Part shown: piece by piece, positions 23,516 to 33,646 of the stretch
How positions within the stretch are numbered: position 1 is the stretch's first letter
Layout: the number at the start of each line of letters is the position of its first letter
Assembly: GCA_027563935.2 (NCBI GenBank)
Contig: CM050450.1
Coordinates: forward strand, 25,345,439-25,409,438
From: Costus lasius
Lineage: Eukaryota > Streptophyta > Magnoliopsida > Zingiberales > Costaceae
Direction: 5' to 3'
DNA: 64,000 nt
Made by a program: the position numbers and the translations under genes
Notes under the pieces: generated by a model
Seen by the model: only the letters and a program-made list of their open reading frames with translations
Databases searched by the model: none
Told to the model about the DNA's origin: nothing

Positions 23516-25975
23516 TTGCAAATGGTCACTGCGATCTCTCCTAAGTTGGTTCCAACCAACTGAGTGGATTGGTATTTGAGGATTGTCCTCAAGCTCGAGG
23601 AAAAGCTGTATCTCCTTGAGTAGCCTTTACCTAAACCCATTTCATCTACAGCCCTATTGGCTGATGAGGAAGTTTAAGGGGTAGCTTGTTTATTGCTAGC
23701 ATGTCGCCTTCCAGGGACAAGTTAGAATAGAAAGCTGTAACTTCTAAAGCAGTCCTACAATGCAAAGGTAGGCCTTAGTGCTTGACTGACGGATTAAAGA
23801 TGAAATAGGTGTAGTACATAAGGTGCTCAAGATTGACTGCTAGTGACCTCAAAACGAGGAGAAGAGAAGTAGCCCTTCATCTTCTGGCTCAAGTAATTGC
23901 GTTGCCTAAAGTCAAGTTGTTTATTTCTAACACATGGGTATATCGTACCGCATAATGAGACCAACACTTGCAAAAGTATTTTGGTGCTCAACAGAAATAG
24001 GGCAATGTTGACATAGAGAGACTGACCTACCAGTTGGGGCATAAGCTGTTGCCATAACAGTAGGAGATCTCACTCTCTCTGGGGTCAAGACTCTATAGGT
24101 TATGCTAAAATCTTATTCCACAATGAACTTAATTCCATCTTAAATGTATCTTCAAGTTAGGAGATGACATGATTCAGTATTTGGATCTAGAGATATGAGA
24201 CTTTGGGTGATATATCTGAGGTTCTACTACCATAGAACCAAGATCTGATAAAGTGTAAGTGGTGTATCCTAAGTTCACTTAGGGATACAAATTTCCATAG
24301 ACCCACAGGAGAACAAGTAATTGTTGCTCATAATGTCGTTTTTCTTAGAAATGTCTTTCCTTGAAAAAGGCTAGTGGGAGGAAGTTGTGACTTGGATTTA
24401 GTCCAAGGTCAACCACTTAGCACAAAAGGATCAAAGATGGAATCTGAACCATATATATAAGTTGTGGGCAACCTAGACTTCATAATATGTGGGAATAAGG
24501 ATTGGATCGATTCATGTGTGCCTCCTAGCAAGGACAATGAATCTTCCCATATGGATAAGATTAAGTGGTTCTGCTTGATAGATCCATATAGCTTTCTAAT
24601 TTGTGAGAAAGCACTTGACCCATAGTTTATGACTGTCCCTAAGAGTATGAGATTTCCTCATAGCTCACTCCTTATAGAACTCTTCATTGAGGCTGAGTGT
24701 CTAATTGGAAGAATCGAATTATGGTTGGTATGATTCGATGTAGGTGAAGTCATATAACTCCTTGTAAAGGTTGTGCAAAATGAATAGTTTTTCCTGAACA
24801 TTGAAAGATGTTCCATATCTGACATATGTGTGTATGGGGTATCCTTTGGGGATACTGCTTCCATAATCCCACAAGAGAGTAACTTGGTTGCTGCTTAAGG
24901 TGCTGATTTTCTTGGGAAAGATTTTCTCTTGAAAAAGGCTAGTGGGAGAAACTTTGACTTGGATGTAATCCAAGGTCAAATATTTGACACATTTGGTCAA
25001 AGATGGACTCTGAGCTAGTTTTACAGGTTATGGGTAACTTGAGGCTCAGAACACACAGGCTGTACAGGTTGAATCGATTCATCTGACTTTGATTATGGGT
25101 AACTCCTAACTCAATACAGAGAATCTTCATTCTATGATGCCTGAGTGCAGTGGGAGCTTAATGACATCTCTGGTCTTGTATGTTAGGTACATACAGATTA
25201 TCAGAGACGACATCCTGATCCTTCACTTGGTGAAGAGATGATTGGGAAGTGTCTCATGATGAATAGCTTAGTGGACTTCACCTATGAGGTAGGTGTGAGA
25301 GTTTTTGGATAGATCCAAGAAACTTCAAGCCCTAAGTTAGACAACATACATCGATGATGGTATGTTATAGACTAGATATGATTAGTGCCGATAGCATAAC
25401 CGATTGATACCAGGTCCAATCCAGGTGCATGACACTGGATAAGGAGAAAATAACATTCTTGGTTATACAAAGAACTATAGGAATGGTTCTCGATTGGTAG
25501 AGATAAGAAAAGCATGGTGCATAGGGTAACACTTGATAGCTTGTTCTATTCTGACCATGATGGCAGCATTAGTTTTGTATCTGGTAGTGAAGGAAGTTGT
25601 AAAAGGCTTCATGATGGACTACCATCATCTCCAATTGAAGGCAGAGTATGTTATGGCTTATAGGAAGTTGTTTGGATATGGGAGTTCTTCATTGAACTTC
25701 AAGTGGTTGTCATACCGTTATTGGTCTCTATTTGTGAGCACAAAAGAGCAATAATGCATGACAGAAAAACCAAGGTTACACCTAAAGATCCAAACACATA
25801 CTTGAGCGCTTACACTTTGTCTTGGAGACAGAAGTGTTGTGAGATTGTAGATATTTACACCGAGAGAGTCATGATAGGCCCACTAACCGATGCTCTAACG
25901 CAGCAGGAGCGTGGCAGGTCTGACTGAGGACGTGTTGATTGTGGTGACACAATAACAGGGTCCTAGTGCAAGTGA
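23516..25975 (+). pseudogene. gag-pol: CopD gag-pol remnant
   Basis: Short stretches align in order to CopB. Gag pieces lie around 23560-23700 and a protease-like piece around 23930-24080. The linker pieces with the AKGFL-like KASGR motif appear twice, near 24360 and 24930. RT lies near 25140-25330 and RNase H near 25500-25920. Stops and indels are everywhere and integrase is essentially missing. The KASGR region and the sequence around it seem duplicated. No product is possible. Confidence 0.75.
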
Positions 25976-25981
25976 GAGGTT

Positions 25982-26278
25982 GTTGGTGTATATGCCCTAG
26001 GACCTATGGCTGGTTCGATATGTGTCACATTTATTTGTGGTATACATCCTGGCATGGTCGTTGTTATGCCATTTGTACCTCTGCGTCATATGTACATTTG
26101 CATATACAATGTCCATGGAGATAGATTTTATCTAGTCTCAAAGAATAATCCCCGGTCAAGTGTTATAGTGGATAAGGGACAACTGTGATGCACTTGAGAC
26201 TGGTATATGCGCTGGTTGAGCACGGGTTGCTAATGCAGGCATATGGGTATATCAAGGGAGATATACTGGATCGACCTG
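25982..26278 (+). repeat. CopD 3' LTR, first part
   Basis: Begins TGTTGG after a decayed polypurine tract (AAGTGAGAGGT, ending at 25981). It matches 19353 onward at about 95 percent and is interrupted at 26278 by element E; ACCTG at 26274-26278 is the left target duplication of E. Confidence 0.9.
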
Positions 26279-27952
26279 TGATGACACCAAAATTCATAGA
26301 ATATTTTGTGTCATTTCATGTGTCTTTTTGTGTCATAATTATGCGTGTTTTTAAGCCTTAATTGTCAAATATTGCAGAATCTACACCATTTCTTATTTTT
26401 GATCATTTTTAGGTTAAAAGTGCCATATTTTGATGGATTTTGGAAGATTTGAGCACACCAATGGATTCTAGATGTCGAAACGAAGCTACCCATCAATTTT
26501 TATGAAATTCGGAGCCAATTTGCAAAAATATGGCACTACTGTATTTTTGAGAACAACTGTCACGGTACCGTATTTTTGGAGGATTTTAAATAGCAAGTTT
26601 CTGAATTTTTGGGCAAAATACGGCACTGCCGTATTTAAACTACGGTACCGTATTTTAGACCGAGTTTTCTGATTTTTCCGCCCGAATCTTGCGCGGACCA
26701 TATCTTTTGATCCAGAAATCCAAATTGAGATCCGAAAGTTGCTACAAACCCATCGTTAAGAGGAGAAGACAAACGACGTGAAAGCTATAATTTTTATCAC
26801 TAATACAGAGAGTAATCGAAGGAGGCGTCTTTAGGGTTCGACCTCTTGCCGAAAGGCGTAGAGACCACCTCAGGCTGCAATTTTTACACTGAAGCTTCGC
26901 CTAGAGTAGGAGAGGATACCCAGAAGATTTAGATCGAAAGGAGTTCGATCGAGGGAGAAATGAATGAAACAGTGGGTGATGCCACTGTTCATTGCGTTTC
27001 CAGCATATTACGGTGCTGTAATTTCGATTATAGCGCAGTGTTCTGTAATTTCTTCCCCTTTTCTTCGATTTCTGTTCATCTGAACTATAGTTTATTGTAA
27101 TCTTACCTCCATGCTAGCTTGGACATATTATGGGACATGGGGAGTCATTTTCCTTGATTTTTAATGACTAGATGACTTTTATTTTGTTATAATAGTTTTG
27201 TTATAATAATTTTACTTATGTGATGATTATCTTTAATTCTCCTTAGTTTTATAAATATCAGCATGTTTTAGAATTTTGCGAAATAGACTGAGAGGTTGAT
27301 TGTGAAATTTGGAACCCTAGAAATCATCGAGTTTGGAACATATCGTAAGAGATTAGGTTTGTTCTTTGAATTCTAATTTTTAGTGATTTTATTGCCATGT
27401 TGATAATTTGAATCTAGGATGAGTTATTGTGTTAGACTTGATTTGATGCTGCAAGAAATTGAGTATCGTGTCGTTAGACAACCTTAAGTAGAACCTGTGT
27501 TGAGTTTCAGGATGCACAAGAGTGATCCTTGAGATTCCACATGAGATGATTGACTAAGAATTTGGATGCATGAGAGTGATCCTTGAGTTCTTTGTTCAAT
27601 GATTTACTTATTTTCAACATTGGATAGATCTTGCACGAGAGTGAGGATTGGTCCTTTGTATGATTGTCTGCGCGAGAGCGAGATGATCCTTTTATGAAGT
27701 AGATTAAATCTTTATCATAATAAAATTTGACTGACAGCCTTTATTTCCTTCTAGTCATTAGAATGAAGGTGGATGAACCCCTAGTCCCAGTTTTCTTTTC
27801 TGATATTTTCCCGTGCACTTTTCGATCATTTGCTACATCATATTCAGTTTGCTTAGCTAGTTAGAAAATAATTATTTGGTACTTAACATGTAGGTCTCTG
27901 TGGTTCGATATTTTTATTACTTCGAAGTATCCGTGCACTTGCGGACACAACA
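26279..27952 (+). repeat. Element E 5' LTR (1674 bp)
   Basis: Starts TGATGACACC and ends ACAACA. Perfect palindromes lie at 26619-26633 (TACGGCA, C, TGCCGTA) and 26641-26652 (TACGGTACCGTA). At about 27008-27037 is a decayed version of the long hairpin seen in the 3' LTR. Four imperfect copies of CACGAGAGTGA occur between 27510 and 27690. Confidence 0.9.
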
Positions 27953-27958
27953 AGTTTT

Positions 27959-27976
27959 TGCCGCCATTGCCAGGGA
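27959..27976 (+). other. Element E primer binding site (tRNA-Asp-like, mutated)
   Basis: An 18-nt run that differs at three positions from TGGCGCCGTTGCCGGGGA, the site used by Athila/Tat-type elements. It lies six bases after the LTR end, in the same context as in element G. Confidence 0.7.
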
Positions 27977-28311
27977 CCTTAGTTTTGTTAATATCAAAAT
28001 AATTATTAGTATTGCTAGACTAAGTTTTATTTATTTTAGATTTAACTTTGTTTTTTGTTTTTGCAGGTTTTGGATTTTCACAAGTTGTGACAGAACTGTG
28101 ATTTCTGAAATTTGTGAATTTGCTTGTGTTTTATCTTTTTCTATTTTTTTATATTCTGAAAAAAAGAAAAAAAATAATTTGATTGATTGGTCTTAGATAA
28201 TCTTTCTGTTTCTATTCTAATTGTCTATACACAGGACTCTTAGATCTTGATATATTTTATTTCCTGTGAATTTTGAGATAACAATTTTTAGTTGTGTAGA
28301 AAAGCTTTGAT
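27977..28311 (+). other. Element E leader
   Basis: AT-rich untranslated stretch homologous to the leader of element G at its start (TTAGTTTTGTTAATATCAAA). It holds a chance frame (27900-28196) that overlaps the LTR end and has no domain. Confidence 0.5.
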
Positions 28312-29438
28312 TTGAAGATGTCTTTTAATCACAACTCATGGGCAAGAGGTGAGATATACATGCCACAAGGTAAGTATGAAAATGATTCATTGAGCACACT
28401 CCAAGATACGTTTAACTCTTTTATGCACTCTGTCAAGAAATCTTCTTCTTCTATTAGATGTGATATTTGTGGATATTTTGATCATTATACCTCTGATTGC
28501 CAATTTTTAAATCCCAATTTATCATGGAAAGAATCTTATCAATTGTATTCTAGATGGGAAAATCACCAAACTTCTTTTTATGATGATTGCTCAAACTATA
28601 CTTCTGAACCATACTTTGAGGATACTGAAAAATCTAGCTTAGAGTTGATGTTTGAAAAATTCATGAAACAAAGTGAGGAGGCACATGAGACCCATAAACA
28701 TAGAATGGATAATATGCATGCTCATTCTGAAATTCTAGAAACCCAGTTAGCATAGCAAGCTTGTTTATTTGAGATTGAAACTGAAGAACATGATTTGGAA
28801 AAATCTCCCTCTGATTATGATTATTTTGAGATTGAGCCTTACGTGAACATTAATGCATCTCACTTTGATTTTGATAATTGTGAATTAGATTCTTCTAATA
28901 ATTTAATTGTGGAAAAGATTGAGGAAATTGAAATTGAAAAACCCTCTTTTGATGATATTAATTCTTTTGATAATATGTTATTTATGGTCAAATCTAATGA
29001 AGGATATGAGGGGACTAATTTAGAAAAATCTTATTCTAGTTTTGTTGAAAATTTTGAAATTGATGAATCTCACCATAATGATGTTTTGCCCATATCTATT
29101 ATTGACTCTTGTGATTTATTTGAAAAATTATGCTTTGTTGAGAAATCTAATTTGAGACAGAAAGTTTATTTTGATGATCCAATGCTTGGAGTTGAGATAT
29201 AAATTTGAAGAAAGGACTTATGATTTTGCTTTCTGATAAATATAGCAAAATCATTGAATATCCATTGATTGGAGTTGAGAATTTTGATTTTGATTCCCGC
29301 ATATTTGAGAAAGCCATGTCGATCTTGATTTACATGAAATTATGGATATTTGGATTAGTGGCTAAGCTTTTTGGACAGCGGAAAAGGAAAAAATTGTTTG
29401 CTATATATTTTGGTACTGATTCACCTACTTCACCATGA
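28312..29438 (+). pseudogene. gag: Element E gag, C-terminal part, broken
   Basis: Begins ATG with a peptide (MSFNHNSWARGE) that aligns to the middle of the element G gag (MSLNHNQWTTER), so the capsid half is missing. A CCHC zinc knuckle CDICGYFDHYTSDC follows at about residues 45-58, then the SSLELMFEKFMKQ motif shared with G. A TAG at 28753 interrupts the frame at the same alignment position as the TAA at 49750 in G. The frame then continues as an acidic stretch to 29202, where it ends and shifts. Product: nucleocapsid-like fragment at best. Confidence 0.8.
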
Positions 29439-31962
29439 TTTATAGGTTTTGGTCAAGCTAATGACCAAAAAATTAGCGCTTCTTGGGAGGCAACCCAAAC
29501 ACTTTTGCTTTGCTTAATTTCTTTTATCTTGGTTTATTTTTAGAATTAATTTTTTTGCTCCTTTTGTAAAAAAAAAAAAAATGCAAAATACGGCTCTACC
29601 GTAATCATCTTCATGGTACCGTATTTCTACCGATTTCTGACTCGAGAGTTTTATGCATATTACGGCATTGCCGTAAGGAAATGCACGATACCGTATTTGA
29701 AATATGCAAATTGCTTATTTGATTAGGTGTTTTCTCGCTGTGATTTTAAGAAACTGGGTTGGAAGAATGTTTTATCTTTGGCACCATCACAAAGAACTCA
29801 TCTTTGTCTATCATCTGGATATTTTTGCGAAATTTTAAAGTCCATGGATCATTCTAAAACACCTAGCAACTTTTCGATTCTGATTAATTTCTGCAGCAGT
29901 TTTCTTCTGACTAATATGATTAGCACTTTTGCTGCAAGTTTTTAAGATGCTTAAATAACTTGAAACCCAGATTTTTCGCATGGAATATGAAGAACATGTG
30001 TCATTCTATCTTGTGGATTAATTGTTTTCATGATTTTATTTTCTGATCATTTTATGACACATGGCAACTTTTTGAATCTGATTAACTTTTGTGCAGTTTT
30101 TGTAGTTTTGTAATCTGAGTAGCCTTCTTTCTGTTGATACCCTAAATTCCTGACAGATTTTGATCCTTTAATTTTCATACGTCTGAAAAGAACATATCTT
30201 AATCTACAACTTGGTTCTGTTTATTTTCTATTTGGATCATTAAATTTTATTCTAGGATATGGCTACTTTTCATAAAAAATTCGAAAACTGCTTGGTTTAC
30301 TTTCTACTTGTTATTGCTTCTTTTGACTCCAGATTCAGAAATCTTCAAGAGCAATTGACCTCCACCTCTTGCGGAGCATCACCAGCAGCTTCTTGCTTCT
30401 TTTGCTGCCTCTTATTATATTGATTTTATTTATTTTTGCAGCAGAATCTTCATTAGTGACTGATTTTCTATGCAGCATTATCTCTTGCGCCCACCAGCCG
30501 ACGATCTCACCTCCAGGACTGCAGTCTCTAGCAGGTCACTAGAGATTACTCACTCTACTGTCGGCATCACCATCATTGTTAGGAGCTCTTCAGCTAGTCT
30601 CTGTTCACTCTCTGCTTCTCAGCTGCATCAACTCTTTTCACCAGCACTCTTCTGGACCATCGATGATATCTCTGATTATTCTTTGAGAAAATCATTTCTA
30701 TCATTATTATTTTTGAGACTATTTTTAAAATTGAGCCTTATGTATCTTAAATTGTGCAGGTAAAATTTTCAAAAGGGACACCTTTGGACCTTGCAGCATT
30801 TGCCTCGACACTATTTTTGGTCCGAGCCTTATGTGTTTTTGGTCAGAGCTTGCTATATAGTTTTGTGAGTATCGTTTGCACTCTCTAGATTATTTCAGAT
30901 GGTTGCATCTTTGATTTGCTTTAGATGTATCATTCACTGAGATTTCTATTCTATGAAGTTGCTTGAGTCTATCATGTCACACTTTTGACTATGATTGTTT
31001 GAGTTTCATGCTTCACACCTTTTGCATTGATGATGATATTTTTGAGGTTTAAATATTTTATGACTTGAATCTATGTGATGAGAGATGAGTAGATTTTTCT
31101 ATGATGATGAATGTTCATGCATGCATGCCTATGAATGGAGATATACCTATTATGTTGAATTTATTTCTTCAATATATATCTACTTGTTGAAATTATTCAT
31201 TGATTGATGCATAAGGTTTTGGGTAGGTATGTTGTTTGATGGATGCAATCTAAGAGTGAAGCATCTTTCTTGAATAAAATGAGCATATGAGTGTAATTTT
31301 TGAATTAATGTCAATTGATTAACCTGGTTGATGTTTAGTCTATTTTACTATTTGTTGGGAAGAAAGAATCCAAGATCCACAAATAAAGAGAGAGACTCCT
31401 CTACTTGGCACTGTGTAAAATTGACAGTGGTACATAAGAGATGGGTTGAAGTCTGTAAAAAAAAAAAAGAGTGAGAGAAAAAGAAAATGACTCCTCTACC
31501 TGGCACTGTGTAAAATTGACAGTGGTACCGTAGACAAGAGTTGAAGTGTAAAATAAAAAGTATGTATCTATGTGGATATATGCTATCTATGCAAAAATTA
31601 AAAAAATAAAAAAAAAGAGAGGGGGAAGAAAAGAAAGATTCTGTGTGGAAAAAGATCTAGGAGACTTTATTCCTGTAAACAAAGGTTTGATAGATTTAAA
31701 TTGAAACTTGGGTGAATTCATGAGACTGAAATTCTTTTCATTATGCGATTTGCGAAGTTTTATTTGATCAAAGTTGTAGATCTTAAAGATTAATTTCAGA
31801 GGATGATGTATTTATCTGAAATTTTGTGCAAAAAGTTGGTGGAATATTTCATGAGTGATTATATTTTATAAATTTATTTTTCATAAAAGAGCATATTTTC
31901 CATACTTAGCATTGTTATTATTTATTTGCTTGAGGACAAGCAAAGTTTGAGCCTTATGTGTT
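29439..31962 (+). other. Element E 3' untranslated region
   Basis: About 2.5 kb, AT-rich, with no domain-bearing frame. It holds the 5-bp stem hairpin TTGGG/CCCAA (29483-29498) in a context shared with element G. More copies of the E-specific palindrome follow, including a perfect 17-mer TTACGGCA, T, TGCCGTAA (29660-29676). A 95-bp tandem duplication contains CACTGT/ACAGTG hairpins (31409-31429 and 31504-31524), and purine-rich runs lie near 31450 and 31610. The LTR is preceded by a sequence that is not a polypurine tract. Confidence 0.6.
29483..29498 (+). other. Conserved GGGAGGCAACCC hairpin (element E)
   Basis: TTGGG and CCCAA flank the loop AGGCAA. The same hairpin and upstream words (GACC(C)AAAAATTAGCGCTTC) are found at 56728-56745 in element G, at the end of the coding part in both families. 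Confidence 0.6.
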
Positions 31963-33646
31963 TGATGACACCAAAATTCATAGTATATTTTGTGTCATTT
32001 CATGTGTCTTTTTGTGTCATAATTATGCTCTTTTGCTTGTTTTTAAACCTTAATTGACAAATATTGCAGAATCTACACCATTTCTTGTTTTTGATCATTT
32101 TCAGGTTAAAAGTGCCATATTTTGATGGATTTTGGAAGATTTGAGCACACCAATGGATTCCAGACGTCGAAACGAAGCTACCCATCAATTTTAATGAAAT
32201 TCAGAACCAATTTACAAAAATACGGCACTACTGTATTTTTGGGAACAACTGTCATTGTACCGTATTTTTGGAGGATTTTAAACAGCAAGTTTCTGAATTT
32301 TTGGGCAAAATATGGCACTCCCATTTTTAAAATACGGTACCGTATTTTAGACCCAGTTTTCTGATTTTTCCGCCCGAATCTTGCGCGGATCATATCTTTT
32401 GATCCAGAAGTCCAAATTGAGATCTAAAAAGTTGCTGCGAACTCATCGTTAAGAGGAGAAGACACACAAAGTGAAAGCCCTAATTTTTATCACCAATCCA
32501 GAGAGTAATCGAAGGAGGCATCTTTAGGGTTTGGCCTCGCGCCGAGAGGCAGAGAGACCACCTCAGGCCGCGATTTTTACATTGAAGCTTTGCCTAGAGT
32601 AGGAGAGGATACCCCAGAAGTTTCAGATCGACAGGAGTCCAATCGAGGGAGAAATCAACGAAATAGTGGGTGACGCCACTATTCATCACGTTTCCAGCAT
32701 ATTACGGTGCTGTAATTTCGATTACAGCACCGTGTTATGTAATTTCTTCCCTTTTTCTTTGATTTATGTTCATTTGAACTATGGTTTATCGTAATCTTAC
32801 CTCCATGCTAGCTTAGACATATTATGGGACATGGGGAGTAATTTTCCTTGATTTTTAATGACTAGATGACTTTTATTTTGTCATAGTAGTTTTGTTATGA
32901 TAATTTTACTTATGTGATGATTGTCTTTAATTCTCCTTAGTTTTATAAATATCAGCATGTTTTAGAATTTTGCGAAATAGACTGAGAGGTTGATTGTGAA
33001 ATTCGGAACCCTAGAAATCATTGAGTTTGGAACTTATCGTAAGAGATTAGGTTTGTTCTTTGAATTCTGATTTTTAGTGATTTTATTGCCATGTTGATAA
33101 TTTGAATCTAGGATGAGTTATTGTGTTAGACTTGATTTGATGGTGCAAGAGATTGAGTATCGAGTCGTCAGAGAACCTTAAGTAGAACCTGTGTTGAGTT
33201 TCAGGATGCACGAGAGTGATCCTTGAGATTCCACTTGAGATGATTGACTTAGAATTCATATGCACGAGAGTGATCCTTGAGTTCTTTGTTCAATGATTTA
33301 CTTATTTTCAGCATTGGATAGATCTTGCACGAGAGTGAGGATTGGTCCTTTGTATGATTGTCTGCGCGAGAGCGAGATGATCCTTTTATGAAGTAGATTA
33401 AATCTTTATCGTAATGAAATTTGACTGATAGCCTTTATTTCCTTCTAGTCATTAGAATGAAGGTGGATGAACCCCTAGTCCCAGTTTTCTTTTCTGATAT
33501 TTTCCCGTGCACTTTTCGATCGTTTGCTACATCATATTCAGTTTGCTTAGCTAGTGAGAAAACAATTATTTGGTACTTAATATGTAGGTCTCTCTGGTTC
33601 GATATTTTTATTACTTCAAAGTATCCGTGCACTTGCAGACACAACA
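31963..33646 (+). repeat. Element E 3' LTR (1684 bp)
   Basis: Contains the perfect 20-bp palindrome AAAATACGGTACCGTATTTT (32329-32348). It also has a perfect 13-bp stem with a TTCG loop: ACGGTGCTGTAAT at 32704-32716, TTCG, then ATTACAGCACCGT at 32721-32733. CACGAGAGTGA-type repeats lie at about 33208-33370. Ends ACAACA before the target copy ACCTA. Confidence 0.9.

Larger units (their letters stand above)
26279..33646 (+). mobile_element. Element E: non-autonomous Ty3-type LTR element, gag fragment only
   Basis: LTRs at 26279-27952 and 31963-33646, target duplications ACCTG and ACCTA (one change), and a tRNA-Asp-like primer site as in Athila/Tat elements. The 4-kb interior holds a gag C-terminal part but no protease, RT, RNase H or integrase. 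It lies in CopD's 3' LTR. The LTRs differ by about 5-6 percent, more than CopD's own LTRs, although E must be younger than CopD. Confidence 0.88.

Noticed and set aside
23516..25975. Possible host gene between CopD leader and LTR
   Set aside because: Pieces align in order to copia gag-pol and the region is framed by CopD primer site and LTR.
27900..28196. 98-codon frame rich in Phe/Ile/Cys spanning LTR end and primer site of element E
   Set aside because: Covers the LTR terminus and primer site; composition reflects T-rich DNA.
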